DNA of 64,000 nucleotides from Nyssa sinensis (GCA_008638375.1 CM018048.1:51469675-51533674); one strand, 5' to 3'; positions 27,979 to 41,281 are shown, counted from the first letter of the stretch. Program-made: numbers and translations. The notes: generated by a model not told the origin, from the letters alone.

Positions 27979-30900
27979 ACATTACTCAAATCAAAATTGT
28001 ATATACAAGAGTTGAATCTTTATCTCTGGATTAGACAAAGTTGACTTTATTTTTTTTTTCTTTGAAAGTAGGTAAAAAGGACAATAATATCATATTTATT
28101 TATAACAAGGTCTATGTTAATCTAAAAATTGAGATAATTACACTGATTTTTATAACAAATGTAAGGATATCTTCCTTGTTTTTTAAAATTACATTGATCC
28201 TTCTTCCATTATACTAAGAAAATACAAAATTTCCCTTCATAATAAGGTCTTTGTTAATTTTAAATTTAGAATAATTACATTAATCTCTTTTTAGTTATAT
28301 GATAATTACTGAAATATTCTATGTGTTTTTTGAAATCACACTAACATTTTCTTTATATACTGATAATTTACATATTCTCACCTCTATATAAAATTTGTCA
28401 TTGACGGTATTAAGATTTCAACTAATTTTTTTTATACAATAAAATATCATTGTGTATTATCTTGACATTTTTATTTTTATTTTAAAAAAAGCAGTTTAAT
28501 ATCAAAAATTACAGACGAGAATCTTATAATTATCAAATATTACAAAAAAATAGTTAATATAATAATTCTTAAAAGTAAAATAGTAATAATTTGTATTTTT
28601 TTTATTATCTGTCTCCTAACAATTTTGACAAATAAAATCAATATAATTATTTAAAAATTTTATATAATCATGAAATAAACAAATAGAAGAGAAATAGAAA
28701 AACAAAATGATGGAAATAATTTTCTATATTAAAAAAAGGATAGAATATAGTCTGTCAGCTAGCATAAATAATGACAGACTTGTCACCATTAGAGGTGTCT
28801 AATAATATCCTATGCAAGCCTGGAAGATGACTCTGAGACGCACAGGACCTTTCTGTTGAAAAATATCAAACTCGTATCTTTATTACCGTCAAATCATGCT
28901 ACGTGTTGAATCATGAAATTTTTATATAAGCCACGTGTTTTTGTTATTTATGCTGACAACTGTTTTTTATTAATTTTGGAAATTTAATTTTAATATTAAT
29001 TTTTAAACAAAATCCTGATTTCAAATTACTTTTGTTTTGAAATTATATTTTTAATATATAATTTTAATTTATATTTTCAGGATTTTATTAAAAAATTATA
29101 ATTAAATTTGTATATTTACTATTTTAAAAATTGCAAAATATGATAAGTAGGTAAATAACTGTACATACGAACAAGGTTAAATCAAATCCAGGCAAGGTTA
29201 GTTTGGTAAAAAAAAATTCTATAATGCTTAGTTTTGTAATCGCATGTAATGTCCACCGTTCATTTGTTGATTCTGTCCATCATCATCACTGTTTGGTTTA
29301 CAGCCATCATTAAATGTCCTAATTTTTGTATTATTGTTTAATGAGTTATTTTATTTCGACGGACAACCGAATTTGACTGCTTCATTATGGTCTGACTGTT
29401 ATCTTTCGTCAAAGAGATCATCTGCTGACACCGTTTTAAGGAGTACTGTAGCGATCCACCGTCCGATGACTAAAATGATGCGCTTACAGTTGAGTGGGAC
29501 CGTTCTTAAACAAATAAGAGAGGGGAGGGGACAAAAATGAAAGAAACATGTTTTTAATAAGGCGGGAATGAGCAATAATGAATTCAGAAATTTTAGTTAG
29601 ATTGACAAAATTACATATATTAAATTTAAGAAAATTTATATAAATATATAAAAAAAATAAAGAAAAAGGAAAGAAAGAAAATTCTATTTTATTAAAATAT
29701 TTAATAATAAAATATACAATATCAAAATATTTGAGAGCTCATGGCCTCCCCTTCTCCTCCCTATACCCATCTCTGAAAATGAAGAAGGGCATCCGCCTCA
29801 AACATGCTTTGCCATTCCTAATTATATTCACAAACATATCTTTAATAAAATACATCTCAGAAGAGATTGAATAATACTACACTCACATTTTACAGAAGAC
29901 AAAAGGTCCTAGCGCCATGAATTCTCTGTTTGAAAAATAGTACTATACATTTAAATTTCTAATGGAAATGGTCCCATCAATCATAACTGGCTTTAACCCT
30001 AACTTTATTTGGTAATAATTAATACCCACTTTTGTTGGTGACCTCATTTCCAGATATTTTAAATTTTTATTTTAAATTTTAAATAATATAATTATACATC
30101 ACTGAAAATATATTAAATGCATTTCATCTTTTCTTCTCTGACTTTATTTAATTATTTTGATGAGAGGGCCAACCCTCAACCAATCATTCAATTCACTCTA
30201 AAGAGGCTTAATTTGCTATGTAGTGAAGTCAACTTTGTGTACCCATTGGATGGAATCCTTTCTATGTTTAATATATGTCAAATTTTAATACTATATTATC
30301 TAGATTTTTTTTTTATATATAATATTTTTCATTTTTATTTTTTTTAATGTTACAAAAAGTGGGTTTAGTTTTATTTTTTAAAAACATTTTAGACAATCAC
30401 AAAAAGGGGCGAAGGGCCAATAATTAAACGCATAATTGACAATTAAAAATGAGTTTTAGTTCTATTTTTACTTTTTTTTTTAAATAAAAAAAATTGTCAC
30501 AAAGTATTATATTCAATTGTTTATTTTGAACCATTTTATGTATTATAATCACCTATCACACATAAAATATGCAATCGCACTGGTGCGATTTGTGTCCTTA
30601 GCATTAAACATCAAATAATATGAGGTGGGTTTTTGACATTGTAACCACTTCACGGTCACGGGGCAGAGATATTGTTAAATCAACATTGTGATCGAAAGTT
30701 ATTGATGCAAAATCATTATTAATTGATGTAGGTCCTTCATGATCAGAAAGACTTTTCATTATTTTTTTTTTTTTTTGTTTGTTATTTGTCAAGAACTCGA
30801 GATCAGATAGTCACTTGAAAAAAGATTTCAGTGGTAACCATTCCGATAATAGAGTTAGTAAATAAAAAAAAGAATTGAATATAAATTAAAAACGTACTTT

Positions 30901-31005
30901 AAGATCTTATTTATAGGTTGTAGATCTCATAAGCTGAGTACGATTAGGAGTTATAAAAATAAAGATTTGAAGATATCTGAAGATAATAGTTACCATATTG
31001 AACTT

Positions 31006-31151
31006 TGTTTCCTTATTCTAAGGTCTGTAGAATATGGGAAACGGTTCTATGTTCTGAACCATATACTTCTGAACCTTTTGTTTCCTTATTCTAAGGTCTG
31101 TAGGATATGAGAGACGGTGCTATATTCTGAACCATATACTTCTGAACCTTC
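31006..31151. repeat. 73-bp tandem duplication
   Basis: Two head-to-tail copies (about 31006-31078 and 31079-31151) share GTTTCCTTATTCTAAGGTCT, ATATG(G/A)GA(A/G)ACGGT and TCTGAACCATATACTTCTGA. They differ at only a few positions, so the duplication is fairly recent. Confidence 0.8.
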
Positions 31152-32181
31152 CATACCAAGTTGATCTGAATAAAGTGATTTTTCTTGATCTGTATTTTAA
31201 AAAGTTTTGTATCATACTTTAGATATATTTATCACTTTATCGTATATCATTAATAATATTGATTAATTGACCATTTGAAATAATATCATTTCGCTTGGGA
31301 TATATAAGTGCTAGACCATCAGCTAGTTACTTAAATTACCCATATGAGATCCAATTAATTGGTTCAGGTATATGTCAATTGACGTGTTTTTGCTATAAAA
31401 TTGCATCCTTTTTATTTATTTATTTTTTACTTCAATTTTGGTACAACTAATTGAAATTGCGTATATGAAAATAGACAAAAACTATGGCTGTGAAATTATA
31501 TATTGAAGATTTTTACTGTATTGTTAATGTTTTGAATATTATAGGATTATAAACAAGTCAAAAGTTGGGTTAGTCAAGAAGCAAATTGTTTAAAATTGGT
31601 TCTTAAAAAAACTTAATTTATTTAGTATTCGAATCGATTTCAAATGATGAATAGTTTAATTTTCTTATATAGTATTTATAAGTTTATTGAGCTGAGTTCG
31701 AAATAAGTTTGATAAATTAATGAGTTTCAAAAACATGTTTAAATATGACTTATTTATCGTATAAATCAACCTTAAACGAACTTCTAATTAAATAAATCAC
31801 AAAACAATTTATAATTTTAGGATTACGAGTTTCTCAAAAGATCCCTTCGAAAAAAAAAAAAAAAAAACACTAAACATAGGATGATGATCTTGGGAAATAT
31901 CATATCATAAAATTTCAACTAGTGGTTTAATAGTCATGAAATCGAAGTTAAGGATAAACCGTAAAAATGAATCATATTTTTACCGAATCATACGAAGTTT
32001 AACTACGTACAAACATTTAAACATATTAGGGATAACCAAGCCACGGAATCTCTTGAGATACTCTTTTTCAACAATGACAGGGGGTCATCAAAACCGTAAT
32101 TTCCAATGCCACTAATAAAAAAACCCATTCAAAAGCATGCCAATGTTGATCGAGGGAAGCCGAAATCCATTTGTTTTGCCC

Positions 32182-32183
<2 letters not shown>

Positions 32184-32254
<71 letters not shown>

Positions 32255-32295
32255 GAGAGAGAGCTACGAAGCCATTTAATTAGGACTGTTGACTT

Positions 32296-32351
<56 letters not shown>

Positions 32352-32383
32352 ACGAAGCCATTTAATTAGGACTGTTGACTTTG
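32184..32383. repeat. (TA)(TG)(GA) compound microsatellite with an 86-bp tandem duplication
   Basis: A TA array is followed by two copies of a unit, (TG)n(GA)n then GCTACGAAGCCATTTAATTA and GGACTGTTGACTTT, at about 32222-32297 and 32298-32383. The unique parts are identical; the copies differ in GA array length. Confidence 0.85.
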
Positions 32384-33615
32384 AATTATATTTAAATGGA
32401 GACGTATGAGCTTGATGTAAACAAAGGCGGGCTGAGCTGAGTTGCTTGGTAAAACATGGAGTGCCTTTGAGTCAGAACCCACAACTAGCAAATTTGTAAA
32501 CAAAATTTCTAAGAAAACATTAAAACTTTCTTATTTAATTCCTTTTTTAGCCTTTGAAACACAATATTTGATGCCATTGGTGAGCACTTTGCATGGCTAT
32601 TTTGCTTAATTTCAACAATTTATTAGGTGCTTTGGACTTGGAGGAGGAGTTTGGTCAGCTCGAACCCAAACTATGCAAACCGACATTGGAGTATTCGACC
32701 AGTAATTCTTCCTTCTGTTTTTATTCATTTGGTAACATTAGAGACTCCTTTTCTTCTCTCTCTCACACACATAATATATTCTTATATATAAGGCATGTCT
32801 CACAGAAATAACAAATCATAGTGACAATAGTACAATACTACCTTTTTACTGAATTTTTTTATATTTATTTAGAGATAATCAGATGAAACAAACCAAAACA
32901 ATATTTCTGTAACTTCTTTTTGCCAACAAAAGAAGTATCTCTTTAAATATATAACTTACAAATAAGTTCAATCCACTACTGTGAAATTAATCATATAAAT
33001 TTAGTTCATGACTAAAAAATTAATAAAATAATACACACTCTTATAAGAAAGAAACGAAATCTCACTTAAACACAAAAGATTTTGGCTATTTCGATAACTT
33101 GAATACATGACTTATTATTGCATCAAGATAATGTGTGTATACGTACACATTTGTTGAATGAGTATAAGTTAGGATATTGATCTTTTTTTTCTTCTTATTC
33201 TTTTATATTGGGGGAAAAAAATAACAATTGTATGGTCTTAAGGCATCTAATGTTTGAATGGTGAGACTAAAAAAGATGGGTGTTTCTATGGCTTAACTTT
33301 TGAATTTGTGTGTGAATTTATGATTGCAGGGAAATAATGGGAGGCTTGTTTTGTGTATGACATGACTAATTTAAGTAAAGAAAAATAATGGTGCAGGGTG
33401 TCGCTTTCGTCCAAACAAAATTGTTACGTGTATTGGCAATGGAGTGCCAAAATGGTTGCTTTCCTTGTTTGTGATTCCCTCCGCAACAAACTTTCTTTCT
33501 TTCTTTTTTTTTTAAAAAAATGTTTTTATTTCAAATCAAAATATTCAACAATTTAAAATACTCTAATAAATATCAGTATTAAAAAAATATTAATATTGAG
33601 AGTCAAATTAGTGGG

Positions 33616-34130
33616 TAGGAATGACAATTTGTCTCATCTCGTATGGATCCCGCCTCAACTCTCCCCTAATGGGACGGGAATGAGGTGCTTATAAACGGAG
33701 TCGAGTCGGTACAGGATTGGGATATGACTTTTAAAACCCTGTCAGGTTCCGAAATGGTTACCCCGCCCTATTTATATATTAAGTTTTATTTTTTATTTTT
33801 ATATGTACTATATTTACTAATAAGTAACACTATATAAAATTAGTTTTAAGTTTTTTTATATCACACTTATATATTTTTTTTTGTATTAATTATTTTGACC
33901 AAAAAAATAATAATTTTTTTTATCAAAATAAAAATTTTAATTTACTTAAAAAATATATATAACGGGGTTTGGGGTGGGGTGGGGCAGGGTAAAGTTAAGG
34001 AATATAAATAGGGTCGGGGTTGGGATTAACCACTAAATGGGGCGGGGCAGGGTCGGAGGCGAAAAATATAAACGGAATAGGGATTGGGGAAATGTCACCT
34101 CACCCCAAATTCGTCCTGTTGCCATTCCTA
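33616..34130. mobile_element. hAT-like TIR element with G-rich ends
   Basis: The termini TAGGAATGACAATTTG and CTGTTGCCATTCCTA are inverted repeats. The subterminal regions are C-rich or G-rich (GGGGTGGGGCAGGG), a pattern of a common plant non-autonomous family. The interior is AT-rich and non-coding. No exact 8-bp target duplication is visible. Related decayed sequence lies at 9229-9651. Confidence 0.55.
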
Positions 34131-34459
34131 ATTAAGGGTAAGGGTGATCAAAATCAATTTTAATAGAAATAGTTAAAAAAGATATGTTAATATGTACTGT
34201 AATGAAGAAAATGACTCTAAATAAAATAAATGAAAAAATAAGATTCATATAATCGATTTTAAATAATTGAGATAAAATTTTATTAAGTTGACAAACCAAC
34301 ATTATGAGCTGTTTAGTTTCCCTTTAAATTAGTTGATTTTATTTATTTTGTATAACATTTTAAGATAAAAATTTATCATCTTAGATGATTGGTGTGGATA
34401 AAAAATGATAGTTTAAAATGATAAATTTGGATTTCTCAATTCTAAATACAACAGGTTAA

Positions 34460-34831
34460 AGCAACTCCAATAATAAAAGTCATTTTTGTTACAGTAAAAT
34501 TAAATTTTAACAATTTTATAATACCAAAAAGTTATTTTCTAACATTTCTGCTCTAATAATGAAATGTTATTTTTTGATAGAAGTATCATTCTTTTTCTTA
34601 ACTACCATTACGATTTGAGCATTAAAATAAGAAAAAAAACTTGGTTAAATATAAATTATATATTTAAAATAATTTGAACTGTTGTGATGAATGATAATTA
34701 TTAAAACAAAAATCATAATTAAATGAAAATTTTACTGAATCAAAATTTAAGAAAATAAATAACTAATTATTAAAATTGAATTATTGAAATACAAATATAA
34801 TAATTTCAATGACTTAATCATTGGAGATGCT
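34460..34831. mobile_element. small MITE with inverted termini
   Basis: The left AGCAACTCCAATAATAAAAG and right CTTAATCATTGGAGATGCT are imperfect inverted repeats. The flanks carry TTAA on both sides (34456-34459 and 34832-34835), so the target is TTAA or a TA/TTA within it. AT-rich interior without ORF; Tourist- or Stowaway-like. Confidence 0.55.
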
Positions 34832-35330
34832 TTAAGTGATTAAAGATGCATTATTACAGTAAATTATATTACTTTGTATTTAAAAATTAAAAAAATGCAT
34901 CAAACATTGAAATTAATTTTAGTCTTTCGTTGCTCTAAGAATTGACCATGTGATTTCCACCAAGACTTCATGAAACTCGTTTTAATTTGAAGCTGTACTC
35001 CAACGAACACTCATAAAAGCTCACAACAAACCCTGGTGGCAACAGTTGACTGGTCAGATCTAGTTACCACCACCCAAGAAACAATTAAATTATCATTATA
35101 TGTCTATTGCGTCTGATCCTTGGGCGTATGCATAGAAGATTAAAAATGGAGAATCGCGGACCTCAAAAGCTAGATATTTCCTTCATTTATTTGTTCTCAC
35201 CTACCCTCCACATTCACATTTGTCTTCTGTTCAACCCATGCATGCTTTTCACAGTTTAAATGAACTTGTCAATGTTTGCCTGCTATCCTCTCCACAAGTT
35301 TGTCATGACTCATGTTTCTGCTGCACAGCC

Positions 35331-35361
<31 letters not shown>
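35331..35361. repeat. (TA)n microsatellite
   Basis: Perfect TA array in intergenic DNA. Confidence 0.8.
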
Positions 35362-36504
35362 TCCATGTTTGGTTCAATTTATAAATCATACTTAATAATT
35401 TTTTTTAGTTTAAAATAGTATTTTTTTTTTTAATTTGTTAGATATTTGATTCGGCTTATTGACTGCACTTGATGGATTCACACTTAACTTAAAATGAATT
35501 TTTTTAAAAAGTAACTTCAGTAAATTTTTTCAAAAAATGATATTGTAATACTTATTAATATTTGATTTAAACATTTTTCAAATACATTTATCCAAACATT
35601 AAATAACTTAATTCAAAAAATATTTCTTTATAATTACATATTCAAATCACACTTTTTCTCAACTCATCCAAATAAACACACAGTAGGTCCAAACAAGCGG
35701 AAGATTATTGTCTACTGAATAGATGAATGATAACCATCTGATCACATGACTTTATATTTGGAATATGCTTGAGGAAGCAAATGATACTCCATGACTACTT
35801 GATGAAAATGAAGTTGAGCATCAAGAATCTTTTTGAGTGATAAAGACTCCTGTAAGTGGGTCCTGAGAAGGACTTATATATATATATAGGTCATAATCTG
35901 AACTAAAATGACTTATCGTGAATCTATAATTGATTGAACTTATTGCATGTGGACCAATTTAGTTCAAACTATCCATGTGATAAACCTACTTTGGTTGCCC
36001 AAATCTTTGGTAAAGTATACCAATAAATTAACCCACTTGTAAGTAGTTTAAGGGTTTTCTTTTCCTTGAGGGAAAGAGTAATCTTTGATTTTCTTTTGAT
36101 TTTTGTTTTCAAGGCTACATAAGTAAATAACTTGTCTTCTCTGGATTATTTAATGATTAAGAGAGTATTAATATGAGGGTTAAACATAATTGTATATTAG
36201 TACATGTTAGACCAAGACCAAGTGTATAGGCCATGAACATGGATCTTTTCTTGCGCTTGGTGGTAGGTATGTATGTGAGAGTGGCAGTAATAATAAGGAC
36301 AAAAAAATGCACAATTTGGAGGAGGCCAAACTTGACTTATGGGAATTGGGTAATTACTAATTTGGACAAAAGGAATCCAAAAGATTGTAAGGGAAAAAGA
36401 AGAAGAAAGAGGGGATTGATCCAAGAGAAGTTGCATCAACCACTTTTGGCAGCTCCTTAATGCTTCTTTTAATAGGAAAGAAGAAAAGTTGAATGAAAAA
36501 TGGT

Positions 36505-36990
36505 TAAGTTACACTTATTTTCTTTGAAATTTTTAATAAATATATTAATTTTTTCTGAAGTTTTTAAATTTCTCATATTTTTATTGATAAATTACAAATA
36601 GTCTCTTCTAGTTAAATATTTTTTTCAAAATGATAAACTGTCCTTTCATTTTTATTTATTTTTATATATTTTTCAATTTTAACTCATTTTTTCAAATAAA
36701 TATATTGATTAAAATCTTAAATATATTTTTATATAAAATAAAATAAACTTGTTTACCTTAAACTAATTTTTATTTAAAATAAAAACTTTCTTTAAAAAAA
36801 AATAGAAAAAATAGGTCAAAATTGAAGAAAAAAAAAATGAAAGGGACAATTTCGAAAGAAAAAAACTTGACTGGAGGAGAGTAGTTTGTAATTTGTTAAT
36901 AAAAATAAGAAAAGTGAGTATAATTTTAAAAGTCTCAAATTAAAAGAGATTAATGTAATTATTAAAAATTTCCAAAAAAAAATAGTATAA
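36505..36990. repeat. AT-rich foldback element, copy D (clearest palindrome)
   Basis: The arms of about 190 bp pair well. Left TTTGAAATTTTTAATAAATA mirrors right ATTATTAAAAATTTCCAAA. Left ATAGTCTCTTCTAGTTAAA mirrors right TTGACTGGAGGAGAGTAG. Left TTTCATTTTTATTTATTTTT mirrors right AAAAAAAATGAAAGGGAC. It is a member of the same family as the copies at 5718, 13290 and 16745. Confidence 0.7.
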
Positions 36991-37897
36991 TTTATCCATA
37001 AAAAATATTGAATTAAGCCAGAGAAGGGAAGGTATATTTTCTTCCTTTTGTTTAAATAAGAAAGAAGGAAAAGAAATGAGTGTTATCTTCTCTCCTTTAT
37101 TAATATATAAGATGTGAAGGCAATAAAAGAAGATCATCACATATTTATTTTACTATTATACTCTTTAACTTATAAAATTATATATACATATATATATATA
37201 TATACATGTGAAGTACTTTTTAAGATAAGGGGTAAACAAATAATTTCAATACATGGCAACTTTTTATTATTTTCTTCCCTCGGTCTTTCCGCCTTATTTT
37301 GGAAGACAAGATTTTGGTGGGGTTGCATTGGATTTTCATTCAGAGTAATGTCAAACGTTAGTTCTAAATGTTTAATACTCACAATCTGATTGATGTGTGT
37401 ATATGACCATGCATAAAATTAAACGAGCGATTCACTTGAGTAACATTTTTTTGGATTCAAACTGTAAAGAGTAGCATTACTTTTTTAAAAATAAAATTTG
37501 TTTAATGAAAGTAGGGTTAAAAAAAATTTATTTTTAATTTGTTAAGAAGTTAAAGTTATTGATCTTAACAAGAAAATAAGAAATGACCACTCTATACATT
37601 CCATTAATTGATTAGAGTTTCAAATCATAGTTGTTTACATGTTAGTGGATCTGGGAAAATTAGGTCATTTTAGTTGGGCCCCCCTTGGGCTAAAGTGAAT
37701 AAGTCGTTCAATCCATTCTCCAGGCCAGGCTGCAATGACCCAACTCAGGCCCAAGTTGTTAGTAGTGCAGGCTACCCGATTCTTCTTAACGCGCCTAGAG
37801 GGTTACCAGCATCTTATGCTTCAAAAGTTCATATCAATGGGGATGCAATTGAGAGTTATGTTTGGTAAAGTTCTACTTGCTTTTCCACTTCTCTGTT

Positions 37898-37904
<7 letters not shown>

Positions 37905-37938
<34 letters not shown>
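37905..37938. repeat. (TA)n microsatellite
   Basis: Perfect TA array in intergenic DNA. Confidence 0.8.
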
Positions 37939-37942
<4 letters not shown>

Positions 37943-38459
37943 TGTCATTTTGAATAATGTCCTGTTGAATTCTTGTTTCTCATTTTGTTTAGAATTTAGA
38001 GTTTTCTTTTCTCTGTTTCGTTCATGTGTTGATCTTCATTCTATAATCCTTTGTTTGGTAAATAGAGATTCTAAGCAAATTGGCTAAAAAAAAAGGGGGC
38101 GGGGGGGGGAAAGAGAGAGAGCTTACAATGATGTTGCCAAATTGAATCACGTGCAGCATCTTAAACTTTAAACCCTAGGTAGATAATTTATGACACCAAC
38201 TGTTTGATTAACTTTCTTTATAAATGGATGTGGCTGAATATACTGGCATTGATGATTGACAAGAAAAGAAAAATAAATCATTAGTTACACCAGTTGTGGG
38301 CCATAAGAGAGAGTTGTTTTTAGATGTTTTGATTGTGTGCAAGAAAGACTGATGATTGAACTTTTACAGTTCATGTTGAGTGCCACAACAAAGACAAGGG
38401 GAAACTGAAAATAACATGGGCCAGGGTTATGGGAAAGGGGAGATGGGAGATGGGATGTA

Positions 38460-38986
38460 CTAATTTAGAAATAACCAAAATGATATCAGAAAATTCATCA
38501 AATTTTGATTCCATTTGGGGAGCTGGGATGGGTCAGCTAGTGGTGTTTTGAAATCTTCAAAATCATCAACTTCGGCCAAGACACCTACACTCTCAGAGTC
38601 ATTGGAGCTCAAATATTGCTTTTCATCTTTAAAATCATGGATGGGGGCATCATCATAATTATTGGAACATGATGTCTGCTGCTCTTTTACTTGATGGCCA
38701 GCTGCTTGTTTAGCAAGTGATTCAGTCAGCGTATAGGTTTTTTTAAGTGCTGCCATGAGCTAAGTTGATTGAGACCTCTGCAAGTCCATGAAGAACTACA
38801 CTGGTGCTACAAGGATCAGTTTTTAAAACTTGCAAGCAGAAAGATGGATTGTGGGTCATGGAGCTGATATTGTTAAGCAAGTCATCTGTTGCTTTTGCAC
38901 TTGGCCTTGTCGAGGAGTGACTAAATGTATGAATAGACTGGTAAAACCGCGAAAGAGAAACTACAAAGGAAAAAGCTATAGACCAT
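38460..38986 (-). pseudogene. broken plant invertase/pectin methylesterase inhibitor (PMEI-domain) gene
   Basis: PMEI-domain proteins are small secreted inhibitors of invertase or pectin methylesterase. On the minus strand an ATG at 38986 opens a hydrophobic, signal-peptide-like stretch that soon reaches a TAG stop. The N-terminal half of the domain then appears in another frame (NPSFCLQVLKTDPCSTS, then GLAEVSINLA). A further one-base shift near 38757 moves to the frame with TYTLTESLAKQ, TSCSNNYDDA and PLADPSQLPK, ending at 38460. Two of the four disulfide cysteines expected in the family are gone: the first is Ser in NISSMTHNP, and the fourth is missing in AEVDDFEDFK. Loss of frame plus loss of structural cysteines indicates a true pseudogene. 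Confidence 0.75.
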
Positions 38987-41244
38987 AGTTATCACAATTT
39001 TTCTCCCCTAGCAAACTGCAAATTAGACTGCATGATTTAAAACGCGGATCATTTGGAATTTCAAATGCAAGACTTAGTGTTCTAATTTAAAATATTAAAA
39101 ACTCCAAAAAATCATATAAAAATAAATAAATACAAACATACATTGTTGGATATATATATATATATATATATGAATATTATTATAAATAGAATAAAAAAAT
39201 ATATCACGTTCCAAATAAATGTAGTTCTAACAAAATGATCCAAAGAAGTTTACCCCTAATATACTAAGTTTTATAACAAGTGATAATTTACATTTCCGTT
39301 TCCGTTCCATGTATTATAATGATCTATTTTACAGATAACATTGCTATGACCATTTCTATCTTTGGACTCTAATTGTTTGTTTCTTTAGAACCACTGGTAA
39401 GGGTATGAGATTGGTGGAGACTCTTATCTATATAGTTATTCAAGAAGGAAATAAAAGGCAAGACATTGACTGTGAAAACTTTTTTTGATGTGTACGGAAA
39501 TATATTTGAGCTTGAATCATGTGGGGGTGGCCTACATGGCTTAGATGTGTGACCTGGATGCTGCCATCTTCCTTCAAAACAATAGGATGCAGCTGGCAGT
39601 CAGATTGAAGAACAGTTCTTCATTTTTCTTTTCCTCTTCTCTGTTATTTATTATTATTACACTAAAATGCTAACATGCACTTAACAAAGTCCTGCAGTTA
39701 GGCCTTGTGAAGCCAAACATGTTCTCTTCCCAGTTAGCTATTTCTATTAGATCCTGTAAATTGTATGCAATTGAGAGATTTAGGTACACTTTAGTGGTCT
39801 AATATGAGTTGGATATATTTTGAAAAACGAAAGAAGACTAATGGAGACCATCTCTACTAGTATTCTTTGCAATTGTTCTGCAGGTAATTACACTGAGGAC
39901 CTGCTATTTGCTTAATAGTAATTATGGACCATACCCACCTGATTATTAGATAGCACACGCCTACGGACAGGAGATTTTCATTGGATACCTGCTGCATCCA
40001 TATTCCTTGCAATTTGCTTCCCCAATAAATTGGAGTCTATATAGTTTTAGCTTTATAAATAACAAAACAAAATTGTTTATAATTGTTAGATCACCGTTTA
40101 TTTTAAACGCTTAAACTGTTAGATAACGGACCAACAATGTAAATGCGGGTTGTGCGAGTGTAAGTGCGAGAGCGGGTGAGCACCAAGGGAATACGGACTT
40201 AAACCCAAGATCTCCATGTTAGATTACCGGTTGTTTTAAAAGTTTAAACTGTTAGATAATGGAGTTATAGCGATCAGTAAATTCTGCTTTGTTATCTGAA
40301 TGTGAGCTTCGTACAAGGCTTAATGCATTGTTAGATCAATCACTGCGTATGTGCAATGTGCAAAATGCCATATAATGCTACTCATTTCATCATCAAAATC
40401 TTTTATTTTCTTGTGTTCCAAACACATCAATAAATCCTCCTAATACAAAGTGCCTTCTACCCAGAAGGACAAAATGCAAGAACCAACTCAATGGAAGTAA
40501 CAGAGTTCCGTGGAACTTCATCAGAAAGCACAACAATTTGCAAATGCTGACCCATAGCTGAATGAAGACACATGAAAAGTTGGTGTCTGTGGCCCCCCAA
40601 CTTTAGAAAAAGAGAAAAAGAGAACTTGGCCTAATTGAATTTCAGAGGCAGGAGTGAATGAGGATGGGGATTTAGACGGGTCCCCATTTATAGATTTATA
40701 GGTCTCCTGGATCAATTTTTTTTAGTTAATGACCTAAAATTGATATTTGCAGACATGATATATCAAAGTCACATCTCAAAGAAAGAAAGAAAGGAGAACC
40801 CCATATAATTTTCAGTTTAGTGGCGTTTCACTGTTTTAAATATTGGAAAACCCAAAATAAGAAGTTAGTTTTTGCATGCTTAACTATTGTAATTGAGTAG
40901 TTTTTGCTACTTTATGCTTCCCTGAAATTACTCTTTTTTTTTTTGTTTTGATACAAGCAAATATGGGTGGGGGAAAATCCTAAATACTGGCGACTCAAGC
41001 CAGTATGGATCTTTCTATCTTGAGTAGGCTAACTTGTCCGAAAATTACTTGATTACTATCTGCAAATCTTTGGCTTCTAGATACTGATATACTCCTTTGT
41101 TTAAATGACCTGATTCAAGTTGACAGAATACTTGATGCCTAGGGTTTATTTGATATTAAGTTGAAATGTTGATAGCTGATGAGATTTTGTTATTTTAATC
41201 TCAATGAATCTAACTAAAATATTCAACTAACATAAGTTTGAATG

Positions 41245-41281
<37 letters not shown>

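Larger units (their letters stand above)
27254..38459. other. gene-poor spacer
   Basis: I see no gene with supportable homology. After the HMGS promoter the sequence is AT-rich. It holds a 73-bp tandem duplication (31006-31151), a GA/TG microsatellite duplication (32184-32383), a TIR element (33616-34130), a second small MITE (34460-34831), an AT microsatellite (35331-35361), foldback copy D (36505-36990) and an AT microsatellite (37905-37938). Short ORFs here look random. Confidence 0.5.

Noticed and set aside
28120..28680. Possible further foldback copy
   Set aside because: It shares a few AATTACA(C/T)T(G/A)AT blocks with the family, but order and symmetry are unclear; could be AT-richness.
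36197..36460. Overlapping ORFs on both strands (80 and 75 aa)
   Set aside because: No homology features; ordinary spacer.
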